Below, piece by piece: positions 16,018 through 23,904 of a stretch of DNA of 64,000 bases. Source of the DNA: Microbispora hainanensis. Lineage in GTDB: Bacteria > Actinomycetota > Actinomycetes > Streptosporangiales > Streptosporangiaceae. Position 1 is the first letter of the stretch. Every line of letters starts with the position of its first letter. Position numbers and translations under genes: made by a program. Location: positions 496,001-560,000 of the forward strand of contig NZ_CP108086.1 of NCBI RefSeq assembly GCF_036186745.1, given 5' to 3'. A model generated the notes under the pieces. It worked only from the letters and a program-made list of their open reading frames with translations, was not told the DNA's origin and made no database searches.

Positions 16018-16926
16018 ATGAGCGTGGACGTGCACCAGCACCTGTGGACGCCGTCCCTGGTGGACGCGCTGCGCCGCCGCACCCGCCCGCCGTTCCTGGA
16101 CGGATGGACGCTCGTCCTCGACGGCGAGCCGCCGTACGAGGTGGATCCGGCCGACCACGACGTGGAGCTCCGGCGCAAGCGCAACGCCCACCTCGATCTG
16201 GCCCTCGTCTCCCTGTCGAGCCCGCTCGGGATCGAGCACCTGCCGCCCGAGGAGGCGTGGCCGCTCATCGACGCCTACCACGCCGACGCCCGCGCGCTGC
16301 CCGCGCCGTTCGGGGCCTGGGCCGCCGCCCCGGTGACCGACCCCGATCCTTTACGGCTCTCGCACACCCTCGACCTCGATGACGCCATGGCCGGGCTGCA
16401 GCTTCCGGCGACCGCGCTCGGCGACGCCCGGGGGCTGGCCCAGGTCGCCCCGCTGCTCGACGTGCTGGAAGAGCGCGGCCTGCCGTTGTTCGTCCACCCC
16501 GGCCCCGCCACCGCCGCGTCCGGCCCCGCCTGGTGGGCCGCCGTCGTGCCGTACGTGCAGCAGATGCACGCCGCCTGGTACGCGTTCGAGGCGTTCGGCC
16601 GGCCCCGGCATCCCCGGCTGAAGGTGTGCTTCGCGCTGCTGGCCGGGCTGGCCCCGCTGCATCGGGAGCGCCAGCTGGCCCGGGGCGCCGCCGGTCGCGG
16701 CCTGGTGGACCCCGATCTGTTCCTCGAGACGTCGTCCTACGGCCCCCGGGCCGCCGACGCGGTCATCCGCGAGCTCGGGATCGACGTCCTCGTCGCCGGA
16801 AGCGACCAGCCGTACGCCGAATCGGCGTGGCCGGACCCCGGCGACCCCGCACAACGAGCCATCGATCATGCCGTACGCGTGGCCAACCCCGGCCGCCTGC
16901 TGTCCCGGAAGGAGTCGCACCAATGA
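16018..16926 (+). CDS. Metal-dependent amidohydrolase family protein
   Basis: A 302-residue TIM-barrel hydrolase-like protein. The N-terminal VDVHQHLW gives the H-x-H metal motif (H6, H8), FVHPGP supplies a further histidine on a beta-strand, and GSDQPY near the C-terminus carries the catalytic aspartate position of the amidohydrolase_2 family. Substrate unknown; members include decarboxylases and lactonases. Its last codon overlaps the ATG of the cysteine-dioxygenase-like gene (ATGA), so both proteins are made from one message and probably act on the same metabolite. ATG 16018 follows GAAAGGACCGGCC. Confidence 0.78.
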   Translation: MSVDVHQHLWTPSLVDALRRRTRPPFLDGWTLVLDGEPPYEVDPADHDVELRRKRNAHLDLALVSLSSPLGIEHLPPEEAWPLIDAYHADARALPAPFGAWAAAPVTDPDPLRLSHTLDLDDAMAGLQLPATALGDARGLAQVAPLLDVLEERGLPLFVHPGPATAASGPAWWAAVVPYVQQMHAAWYAFEAFGRPRHPRLKVCFALLAGLAPLHRERQLARGAAGRGLVDPDLFLETSSYGPRAADAVIRELGIDVLVAGSDQPYAESAWPDPGDPAQRAIDHAVRVANPGRLLSRKESHQ

Positions 16927-17483
16927 GCACGCCCACGATCCAGGAAGGCGCACTGTGCGCCTCCCCCGCCGATCCCGCAGCCCCCTTCGACGACCTGCCC
17001 GCCCGCGCGCTCGACCGCCGCGAGCTGCTCGCCCTGGTCGAGGACCTGGCCACCCGGCCCGAGCTGTGGCGTCACCACCTCAGCTTCGAAGGCGCGGAGG
17101 ACGGGGGACGCCACTACGTCTCGCTGCACCGTGACTCGTACGTGGACGTGTGGCTGCTGTGCTGGCGGCCCGGGGACGACACCGGCTGGCACGACCACGA
17201 CGTCTCCTCCGGCGCGGTCAAGGTGGTGGCCGGCGAGCTGAAGGAGTGCAACCCGCGCATCGGCGGCGTCCACCTGGAGACGCGGGTCGTGGAGGGCGAC
17301 GCCTTCTCGTTCGGGCCCGACCACATCCACCGGCTGACCGGTGAGGCGCCGGGCTCCGTCTCGATCCACGCGTACTCGCCACCACTGTGGCGCATGGGGC
17401 AGTACTCCATCACCGAGGACGGGACCATGCGGCGTCTTTCGGTCGGGTACGCCGACGAATTGCGCCCGCTCGACCCGGCTTAG
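16923..17483 (+). CDS. Cysteine dioxygenase-like cupin
   Basis: A 186-residue cupin resembling type I cysteine dioxygenases, which use Fe(II) and oxygen to turn cysteine (or a related thiol such as 3-mercaptopropionate) into a sulfinate. The metal ligands are H90 and H92 in WHDHDVSSGAV and H136 (or H134) in GPDHIHRLTG. The central VWLLCWRPGDDTGWHDHD and the C-terminal SIHAYSPPLWRMGQY (with Y in the active-site region) are typical of the family. ATG 16923 overlaps the upstream amidohydrolase stop by 4 bp. Thiol specificity cannot be decided by eye. Confidence 0.85.
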   Translation: MSTPTIQEGALCASPADPAAPFDDLPARALDRRELLALVEDLATRPELWRHHLSFEGAEDGGRHYVSLHRDSYVDVWLLCWRPGDDTGWHDHDVSSGAVKVVAGELKECNPRIGGVHLETRVVEGDAFSFGPDHIHRLTGEAPGSVSIHAYSPPLWRMGQYSITEDGTMRRLSVGYADELRPLDPA

Positions 17484-17533
17484 TGTCACGCGAGTAATTC
17501 GTTCATCACAGACGGTGACGCTAGGCTTCTGCC

Positions 17534-18181
17534 ATGACCAGCGTGCTCGATGACTGGCTCCAGCCCCGCCCGGGAGGCGGGGCCGGAGGCGTCTCCGATC
17601 GGCTCTCCCGGCTCCGCCCCCTCGCCGACGAGCGGCGGGCCGGCGAGGACGACACCGGCCACCCCGACGCCGATCGTCCTGATGCCGATCACTCTGGCGC
17701 CGATCACCCCGACGCCGGCCTCCTCTCCTCGGGCCCCCAGACCCGGTTCCGCGAGCGCATGACGTACGGCCTGCGCACGGCGCTGAACGCGCAGGTCCCG
17801 GGTGACCTGGTGGCGGTCAGCCGGATGGACGTCCTGCTGGGGCCCGATCGGCGCGCCCGTCCCGACGTGTCGCTGGTGGACGACCTCGCCGCCTCCGACG
17901 ACCGGCGGACCTGTTACCTCGCCGAAGAGGTGCGCCTGGTCATCGAGGTCGTCGGCCCCGACGCGGCCGGATCCGACCGCGACATGCGGCCGCGGCACTA
18001 CGCGGCCGCCGGCATCCCCCACTTCTGGCGGGTCGAGAGCACCGGCTTCCGGCCGTTCGTCTACTCCTTCGAGCTCGACGCCGACCGCACCGGATATCAG
18101 ATGACCGGGGTCCACCACGGCCGCCTCTCGGTGGACTCCCCCTTCCCCATCGCCATCGACCTCGAACGGCTGCCGCGCTGA
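17534..18181 (+). CDS. Uma2-family (DUF820) restriction-endonuclease-fold protein
   Basis: A 215-residue PD-(D/E)XK-fold protein of the Uma2 type. RARPDVSLVDDL carries the catalytic aspartate, LVIEVVGPDAAGSDRDMRPR the glutamate plus downstream basic residue, and HYAAAGIPHFWRVE is the classic closing motif. The usual order is kept, but the first 65 residues contain an extra Asp/His/Pro-rich stretch (HPDADRPDADHSGADHPDAG) that looks like a repeat expansion. Uma2 proteins are plentiful in actinobacteria and cyanobacteria; their DNA target is generally unknown. The stop codon abuts the stop of the convergent transporter gene with no gap. Confidence 0.82.
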   Translation: MTSVLDDWLQPRPGGGAGGVSDRLSRLRPLADERRAGEDDTGHPDADRPDADHSGADHPDAGLLSSGPQTRFRERMTYGLRTALNAQVPGDLVAVSRMDVLLGPDRRARPDVSLVDDLAASDDRRTCYLAEEVRLVIEVVGPDAAGSDRDMRPRHYAAAGIPHFWRVESTGFRPFVYSFELDADRTGYQMTGVHHGRLSVDSPFPIAIDLERLPR

Positions 18182-19465
18182 CTACGCCGCCCGTTCCGGC
18201 TGCCCCGTCTGCAGAGGCACAGGGCGGGCGGCGAGCACACCCGACGCCAACTGGAGGACGCAGGCCCCCAGCCCGGCGAGCAGGGGCACGGTCCAGCCAC
18301 GGGACAGCTCGTGCAGCAGGCCGAACGCGAGCGGCCCGACCGCGGCCAGCACATAGCCGCTCGACTGGGCGACCGCCGACAGCGCGGTCACCGAGGCCGG
18401 GTCGGGCGCCCGCAACGTGATGATCAGCAGGGCGAGCGCGATCGACGCCCCCTGGCCGAGCCCGAGGACGACCATCCACAGCCACGGCGTGGTGGTGGGC
18501 GCGAGCAGCACGCCCAGATATCCGCCGACGGTCAGCAGCGCGGCCACGGCCACGTGCGGCGCCTGGGATCGGGCCCGGCCCGCGTGCAGGGGGACGAGCA
18601 GCGCGGCGGCGATCTGCACGAGGTTCGTCAGGCCCAGCAGATATCCCGCCTCGTCCGCGGGCAGGCCGGCGGCCTGGAACACGGTGGGCAGCCAGGCCAG
18701 CACGATGTAGAAGGTCAGCGACTGAAGGCCCATGAACGCCATCACCGCCCACGTCGCCGGCGCCCGGAGCAGGGTCGCGTACGGCCGATGGCCGGGGCCG
18801 CCCGGACGAGGATGGGCGGTCACCGCCGTCGTCGTCGCCGGGTCCTGGCCGGCCGCGCTCGCCGGGTTCTGGCCGGGCTCGCCCGCCGGGTTCTGCCGGG
18901 CCGTCCTCCCGCGTGCCACCCACCACAGAGCCGCCGCCACCAGCGCGAGCAGGGCCGGCGACCCCGCCGCCACCCGCCAGCCGACCTGTCCAGCGAGCGG
19001 GACCATCGCCGCCGAGGCCATCGCGGCCCCACTGACCATGACCGAGACGTACAGGCCGGTGAAGAGCCCGACCCTGCCGGGGAAGTGCTGCTTGACGAGG
19101 CCGGGCATGACGACGTTCATGACGGCGATGGCCGTGCCCGCCAGGGCGGCACCGCAATACAGGGCGGGCACACCGTCCGCGCTGCGCAGCGCGACACCGG
19201 CGGCGAGGACGAGCAGACCGGCCAGCAGCGTGCGGTCCAGCCCGATACGGGTGGCCAGCGCGGGCGCGACCGGGGCGAGCAGACCGAGGCATACGACCAT
19301 CACCGTGGTGATGGCGCCGCCACCTGCGGGGCTGAGACCGAGGTCCCGCATGATGGCAGGGAGGAGCGGCGACACACCCGCGAGAGCGGGCCTCAGGTTG
19401 AGCGCCGCCAGGACGAAACCGCCTACCAGCAGCAGATTGCCCCGATTGGCCTTGATCCCGCTCAT
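18182..19465 (-). CDS. MFS transporter of the CynX/NimT type
   Basis: A 427-residue inner-membrane transporter with about twelve helices. The N-terminal LAALNLRPALAGVSPLLPAI is the signature of the cyanate/2-nitroimidazole (CynX/NimT) subfamily; TGLYVSVMVSGAAMASA follows in helix 5. A central cytoplasmic loop (about 200-235) is rich in Gly, Pro and Asn with a short GQNPA/GQDPA repeat. The start is MSGIKANRG (ATG 19465, with another ATG one codon earlier). The hexamer TAGGGT lies 8 bp upstream on the coding strand, so the transcript may be leaderless. Substrate unknown. Confidence 0.87.
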   Translation of the reverse strand: MSGIKANRGNLLLVGGFVLAALNLRPALAGVSPLLPAIMRDLGLSPAGGGAITTVMVVCLGLLAPVAPALATRIGLDRTLLAGLLVLAAGVALRSADGVPALYCGAALAGTAIAVMNVVMPGLVKQHFPGRVGLFTGLYVSVMVSGAAMASAAMVPLAGQVGWRVAAGSPALLALVAAALWWVARGRTARQNPAGEPGQNPASAAGQDPATTTAVTAHPRPGGPGHRPYATLLRAPATWAVMAFMGLQSLTFYIVLAWLPTVFQAAGLPADEAGYLLGLTNLVQIAAALLVPLHAGRARSQAPHVAVAALLTVGGYLGVLLAPTTTPWLWMVVLGLGQGASIALALLIITLRAPDPASVTALSAVAQSSGYVLAAVGPLAFGLLHELSRGWTVPLLAGLGACVLQLASGVLAARPVPLQTGQPERAA

Positions 19466-19642
19466 CATTCGCCAAACCCTACCGGCCGGTGTCGCGCCCC
19501 ACCCGCTTTCCGCCCGTCCCACACCTGTCCCACGGCTCGTCCCCCGGGCTCGTCCCCGGGCTCATCCCCCGGGTCCATCCCGCGACCCGTTATCCCGGCC
19601 GCCGTCGGCCGGCGCTAGGGTGCGGTCGGGAGGTGGGCGGTC

Positions 19643-20473
19643 ATGGCGGAGGAGCACGTCCAGTCGCTGGCCCGGGGTCTGGCCGTGATCCGGGCGTTCG
19701 ACGCCGCGAGCCCGGAGCTGACGCTCAGCGACGTGGCCCGCAAGACCGGTCTCACCCGCGCCGCCGCGCGCAGGTTCCTGCTGACGCTCGCGGACCTGGG
19801 CTACGTGCGCACCGACGGGCGGCTCTTCTCGCTGTCGCCCCGGGTGCTTGAGCTGGGCTACGCCTACCTGTCGAGCCTCTCCCTGCCCGAGGTCGCGCTG
19901 CCGCACCTGGAACGGCTCGTCGCCGAGGTGCACGAGTCGGCCTCGGTCTCCGTGCTGGACGACACCGACATCGTCTATGTGGCCCGCGTGCCGACGGCCC
20001 GGATCATGCGGGTGACGATCGCGATCGGCACCCGCTTCCCCGCCTACTGCACCTCGATGGGCCGGGTGCTGCTCGCGGGGCTCCCCCCTGAGGAGCTCGA
20101 CGCCTATCTCACCCGCGCCGGGCTGGAACGGCTGACCTCCCACACCACCACCTCGCCGGTCGCCCTGCGCGCGGCGCTCGACCTCGTACGGACCCAGGGC
20201 TGGGCGATGGTGGACCAGGAACTGGAAGAAGGGCTGCGCTCCATCGCCGCGCCGATCAGGGACCACGGCGGCCGGGTGGTGGCGGCGGTCAACATCTCCT
20301 CGCACGCCAGCCGCACCACCGTGGAGTCCGCCCGCCGCGACCTGCTCCCCCCGCTGCTCGCCACCGCCGCCAGGATCGAGGCCGACCTGCGCGCCACCGG
20401 AGGCGCACGCAGCCCGGCAGCCCATGGCAGGGCACACCAGGAGCACAGCACGGCACTGCCCGGCAGCCCATGA
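19643..20473 (+). CDS. IclR-family regulator (PcaR/PobR-like)
   Basis: A 276-residue regulator. The winged helix (about 5-65: QSLARGLAVIRAFD, LTLSDVARKTGLTRAAARRFLLTL) precedes a GAF-like effector domain (about 75-250) with YCTSMGRVLLAGLP and the closing SIAAPIRDHGGRVVAAVNIS. The N-terminal and YCTSMGR signatures match regulators of protocatechuate and 4-hydroxybenzoate catabolism, but no such genes are adjacent; the divergent MFS gene may be its target. GTG/ATG choice: ATG 19643 has GGGAGGTGGGCGG before it. The C-terminal tail beyond about residue 255 comes from a 46-bp duplication and is not part of the family domain. Confidence 0.88.
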   Translation: MAEEHVQSLARGLAVIRAFDAASPELTLSDVARKTGLTRAAARRFLLTLADLGYVRTDGRLFSLSPRVLELGYAYLSSLSLPEVALPHLERLVAEVHESASVSVLDDTDIVYVARVPTARIMRVTIAIGTRFPAYCTSMGRVLLAGLPPEELDAYLTRAGLERLTSHTTTSPVALRAALDLVRTQGWAMVDQELEEGLRSIAAPIRDHGGRVVAAVNISSHASRTTVESARRDLLPPLLATAARIEADLRATGGARSPAAHGRAHQEHSTALPGSP

Positions 20474-20503
20474 CAGGGCACACCAGGGGCACGGCAAGGG
20501 CAC
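20412..20503 (+). repeat. 46-bp tandem duplication at the 3' end of the IclR gene
   Basis: The unit beginning GCCCGGCAGCCCATG is present at 20412-20457 and again from 20458. The first copy is coding (HGRAHQEHSTA...); the stop codon of the gene arises in the second copy, where CCCATGG reads CCCATGA. The duplication thus lengthened the protein's C-terminus. Confidence 0.75.
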
Positions 20504-20628
20504 AGCCCAGCAGCAGTCCAACGGGGCATCCCGGGGACACATCAGGTGAACACACCTCCGCGCGCCCAAGACACCCCGCAAAGCGCCCTCAGATCTCCAC
20601 AAAAGCGACCAACTCTCACCAGAACACT

Positions 20629-20640
20629 GACAACGTTGTC
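20629..20640. promoter_or_regulatory. LacI-type operator before the LacI gene
   Basis: Perfect 12-bp palindrome GACAACGTTGTC with the central CG typical of LacI-family sites, 12 bp before ATG 20653. The same core recurs as a 16-bp palindrome at 25246-25261 before the ABC importer operon, indicating a shared regulator and autoregulation. Confidence 0.8.
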
Positions 20641-20652
20641 TAGTGCCGTGAA

Positions 20653-21717
20653 ATGGGAGATGATCCCTCCGTGGTAGAGACGAGACGCGGCCGTCCGACC
20701 ATGAACGACGTGGCCGCCGCGGCCGGCGTGGCGCTCAAGACCGTCTCCCGCGTCGTCAACAACGAGCCCGGCGTCAACGCCGTTACCGCGAGCCGCGTGC
20801 TGGCGGCGATCGAGCGCCTCGGCTACCGCCGCAACGACAGCGCGCGCATCCTGCGCCGGGGCCGTACGGCGAGCATCGGCCTGGTCATCGAAGACGTGGC
20901 CGACGCCTTCTATTCCAGCCTCAACCGCGCCGTCGAGGACGCCGCGCTGCACCACGGCTATCTGCTGTTCACCGGCTCGTCCCAGGAGGACGCGGACCGG
21001 GAGCGCGATCTCGTGCTCGCCTTCTGCGCCCGCCGCGTGGACGGGCTGATCATCGTGCCTGCGGGGAACGACCACGGCTACCTGGCACCCGAGTTCGACG
21101 CCGGGATCAAGGCGGTCTTCGCCGATCGGCCGCCGGGCGCGGGATGCGAGGCGGACACCGTCCTGTGCGACAACGTGGGCGGTGCCCGTACGGGCACGGC
21201 GCATCTGATCACGCACGGCCACCGCCGCATCGCCTTCCTCGGCGACGCCCCCGGGATCTTCACCGCCGTCGAACGGCTGCGCGGCTACCGGCAGGCGCTG
21301 GCCGCCGCAGGCCTGCCGTACGACGAGGGACTGGTGGTCATGGGGCCGCCGGACCCGGCGCGGATGCGGGCCGACCTGACGCGGCTGCTCACGGCGTCCG
21401 ACCCGCCGACCGCGTTGTTCGCCGGCAACGGCCGGACCACGGTGGCGATCCTGCGTGCGCTGGCGGCGCTCACCGAAGCCGCCGACGCGGGCGCCGCGGG
21501 CGGCCTCGCCCTGGTGGGGTTCGACGACTTCGAACTGGCCGACCTGCTCGGCATCACCGTGGTGGCCCAGGATCCCGCCCGGCTCGGCCGTACGGCCGCC
21601 GACCTGCTGTTCATGCGCCTGGCCGGGAACGAGGAGCCGACCAGCAGGATCGAGCTGGCTACGCGGCTGGTTCCGCGGGGCTCGGGCGAGCGCCCCCCTC
21701 TCCGGGCGGCGGGCTGA
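20653..21717 (+). CDS. LacI-family repressor of the adjacent sugar importer
   Basis: A 354-residue LacI/GalR regulator. The helix-turn-helix and hinge lie at about residues 17-70 (MNDVAAAAGVALKTVSRVVN, SARILRRGRTASIGLV) and are followed by the periplasmic-binding-protein-like sugar domain (FLGDAPGIFTAVERLRGYRQ, GFDDFELADL). ATG 20653 is used; a 12-bp operator lies directly upstream. It faces the importer operon whose promoter carries the same palindrome. Effector sugar unknown. The C-terminus (RGSGERPPLRAAG) is complete. Confidence 0.93.
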   Translation: MGDDPSVVETRRGRPTMNDVAAAAGVALKTVSRVVNNEPGVNAVTASRVLAAIERLGYRRNDSARILRRGRTASIGLVIEDVADAFYSSLNRAVEDAALHHGYLLFTGSSQEDADRERDLVLAFCARRVDGLIIVPAGNDHGYLAPEFDAGIKAVFADRPPGAGCEADTVLCDNVGGARTGTAHLITHGHRRIAFLGDAPGIFTAVERLRGYRQALAAAGLPYDEGLVVMGPPDPARMRADLTRLLTASDPPTALFAGNGRTTVAILRALAALTEAADAGAAGGLALVGFDDFELADLLGITVVAQDPARLGRTAADLLFMRLAGNEEPTSRIELATRLVPRGSGERPPLRAAG

Positions 21718-21861
21718 CCCGCCCCGACGGACCACCACGCGGATCACCGCCCGGATCACCCCGCCGATCACCACGCAGGGAGCCGCGCAAGTCGCCCCGT
21801 AGATCGCCCCGCCGATCACCACGCAGGTCGCCGGCGCTGAGCACCAGACACGTGGCACCCT
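21718..21861. repeat. Short GATCACC repeats downstream of the LacI gene
   Basis: The plus strand holds several degenerate copies of CGGATCACC and CGCCGATCACCACGCAGG between 21738 and 21825. No gene was recognised in this part. It separates the LacI gene from the convergent importer operon. Confidence 0.55.
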
Positions 21862-21951
21862 CAGGAGGTCGCCTGCGACCATGAGGGCCCGCGGTCGCCA
21901 CCGGTCGGCGAGCGGCAGCAGGAGCATCCCGCCCGCCACCAGGCCGGTCGC
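21862..21951 (-). pseudogene. Fragment of an MFS transporter gene
   Basis: The minus strand reads TGLVAGGMLLLPLADRWRPR followed by ALMVAGDLLR, which is the cytoplasmic loop motif after helix 2 of drug-exporter-type MFS proteins (usually GxLADRxxxRxLLxxxDLLR). Nothing recognisable continues on either side: downstream the frame becomes low-complexity. It is most simply a decayed remnant of about 30 codons. Confidence 0.4.
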
Positions 21952-22049
21952 CGGCGCCCGGGTCGGGCGGCAGGTCCTCTATCGGCGCACCCCTCTCGGG
22001 GCGCGCTGGTGGCCGGCCGCCTCGACCCGTGAATCCGTACCCTTGGGAC

Positions 22050-22943
22050 TCAGCCCTTGAGCGCGCCCGCCATGAGGCCGCGCATGAAGAACCTGCCGAG
22101 CAGCACGTAGATGATCATCGTGGGGATGGACGCCAGGATCGCCGCCGCCATCTGCTGGCTGTACGGCGTGGTCACCGCGCCCGCGATGTTGTTGAGCATG
22201 ACCGTGGTCGGCCAGGAGCTCGGCCCGGTGAGGAAGACCGCGAACAGGAAGTCGTTCCACATCGAGGTGAACTGCCAGATGATCACCACGGCGAACGCCG
22301 GGCCGGAGACCGGCAGCACGATCGACCAGAGCGTCCGCAGCATCCCCGCGCCGTCGACGCGGGACGCCTCGATGAGCTCATCCGGGATCGTGACGTAGTA
22401 GTTGCGGAAGATCAGCGTGCAGATCGGGATGCCGTACACCACGTGGGCGAGGACCAGGCCCGGGATGCCGCCGTACAACTGGATGCCGAGGGCGTCGCCC
22501 ACGTTCACCATGAGCTGCACCAGCGGGATCATCACGCCCTGGTAGGGGATGAACATGCCGAACAGGAACAGCGTGAACAGCACGTCGGCGCCGGGGAAGC
22601 GCCATTTCGACAGCACATACCCGTTCAGCGCCCCGAGGGCGGCGGAGATCAGCGAACCGGGCACCGCGAGCAGGAAGCTGTTGACGATGCCGGGTTCGAG
22701 CTTCTCCCAGGCGACGCTCCACGCCTCGGTCGTCCACACCTTGGGGAGGTTCCACGCCTGGGTGGGGTCGGCCTCGGTCAGCGGCTTGAAGCTCGTGACC
22801 AGCAGCACGTAGACCGGGATCAGGAAGACCAGGACGAACAACAGGAGCAGGACGAGCCGCACCCATCTGCCCGCCCGGCCCTTGTCGCGGGCCGGGGCGG
22901 CGGGCGCCGTACGCGGGGCCCTCTCGGCGACGTGCGCGGTCAT
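22050..22943 (-). CDS. Sugar ABC transporter permease (MalG-like)
   Basis: A 297-residue inner-membrane permease with six helices; the first is about 28-50 (VLLLLFVLVFLIPVYVLLVT). The EAA loop ELIEASRVDGAGMLRTLWSI docks the ATPase. MalG-type features include the C-terminal FFMRGLMAGALKG. It forms the channel together with the upstream permease, whose stop it overlaps by 4 bp. No ATPase gene exists in the operon; actinobacteria commonly use one shared ATPase (MsiK) for several such importers. Regulated by the LacI site at 25246-25261. Confidence 0.93.
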   Translation of the reverse strand: MTAHVAERAPRTAPAAPARDKGRAGRWVRLVLLLLFVLVFLIPVYVLLVTSFKPLTEADPTQAWNLPKVWTTEAWSVAWEKLEPGIVNSFLLAVPGSLISAALGALNGYVLSKWRFPGADVLFTLFLFGMFIPYQGVMIPLVQLMVNVGDALGIQLYGGIPGLVLAHVVYGIPICTLIFRNYYVTIPDELIEASRVDGAGMLRTLWSIVLPVSGPAFAVVIIWQFTSMWNDFLFAVFLTGPSSWPTTVMLNNIAGAVTTPYSQQMAAAILASIPTMIIYVLLGRFFMRGLMAGALKG

Positions 22944-23833
22944 GAGCGCTTCCCCTTACGCGCGTCCCAGATCAGGTAGGGAACGACGAAGACGGCGACG
23001 GACAGCACGATGTAGGACGCGATCGTCGCACCCTTGGCCGGGTCGTGCGAGTCGTAGACGGCCGTCCACATGAACGTCGCGGGCACGTCGGTGATGATCT
23101 GCTTGCCCGACACCGCGACGACGAGGTCGAAGACCTTCAGCGAGATGTGTCCGAGGATGATCAGCGCGGACAGCGTCACCGGGCGCAGCATCGGCAGCAC
23201 CACGTGGCGGTAGACCCCCCACTCACTGCAGCCGTCCACCCGGGCGGCCTCGCGCAGTTCTTCCGGCACGCCCCGGAATCCGGCGAGGAACAAAGCCATG
23301 ATGTATCCGGACATCTGCCAGATCGCCGGAATCGCCATGGCGGCCATTCCCCAGTCGGGATCACGGAACCACTGCCATTGCAGGAAATCGAGCCCCACAT
23401 AGTGGAACAGCCGGTTGAGCCCGACCGCATGCTCACCCGTCGCGCTGTTCATCAGCCACCGCCAGACCACGCCGGTGGCGATGAAGGAAACGGCCATCGG
23501 GAACAGGTAGACGGCGCGGAAGCCGCTCTCCGCCCGGATGCCCTTCTCCATCAGGAAGGCGAGGAACCAGCCGAGGACGAGGGCGCCGCCGACGAAGACC
23601 AGGGTGAAGACGATCGCGTGCCGGACCGAAAGGCCCCAGCGCTCCTCGCTCCAGATGCCGGTGAAGTTCTCCAGCCCGACGAAGTTGCCGGGAATCTCCG
23701 CGATCTCGTCGTGCTTGTCGGTCATGGCGAGCTTGAAGTTCCAGCCCAGCAGGCCGTACACGAAGACCGCGATGAGGATGATCGACGGCGACACCAGGAG
23801 TAGCCCGGGCAGCCATCTGCGCACCCGCGTCAC
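22940..23833 (-). CDS. Sugar ABC transporter permease (MalF-like)
   Basis: A 297-residue permease with an N-terminal helix (LLLVSPSIILIAVFVYGLL), further helices and the EAA loop ELREAARVDGCSEWGVYRHV. It pairs with the MalG-like protein encoded downstream (4-bp ATGA overlap). It lies 71 bp after the binding-protein gene, and that gap contains a strong stem-loop, a frequent means of making more binding protein than permease. Translation start is an ATG-type codon at 23833 after a weak purine stretch. Confidence 0.93.
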   Translation of the reverse strand: MTRVRRWLPGLLLVSPSIILIAVFVYGLLGWNFKLAMTDKHDEIAEIPGNFVGLENFTGIWSEERWGLSVRHAIVFTLVFVGGALVLGWFLAFLMEKGIRAESGFRAVYLFPMAVSFIATGVVWRWLMNSATGEHAVGLNRLFHYVGLDFLQWQWFRDPDWGMAAMAIPAIWQMSGYIMALFLAGFRGVPEELREAARVDGCSEWGVYRHVVLPMLRPVTLSALIILGHISLKVFDLVVAVSGKQIITDVPATFMWTAVYDSHDPAKGATIASYIVLSVAVFVVPYLIWDARKGKRS

Positions 23834-23853
23834 TTGTACCTCTCAGAAGTCAA

Positions 23854-23892
23854 GTACGGCCCACGCCGATGTGGACCCAGCGTGGGCCGTAC
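23854..23892 (-). promoter_or_regulatory. Intra-operon stem-loop
   Basis: GTACGGCCCACGC (23854-23866) pairs perfectly with GCGTGGGCCGTAC (23880-23892) over 13 bp with a 13-nt loop. It sits between the binding-protein stop and the first permease start. Likely roles are partial termination or protection of the upstream message from 3' exonucleases, both known for transporter operons. Confidence 0.75.
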
Positions 23893-23904
23893 GAGGAGAT
23901 CAGC

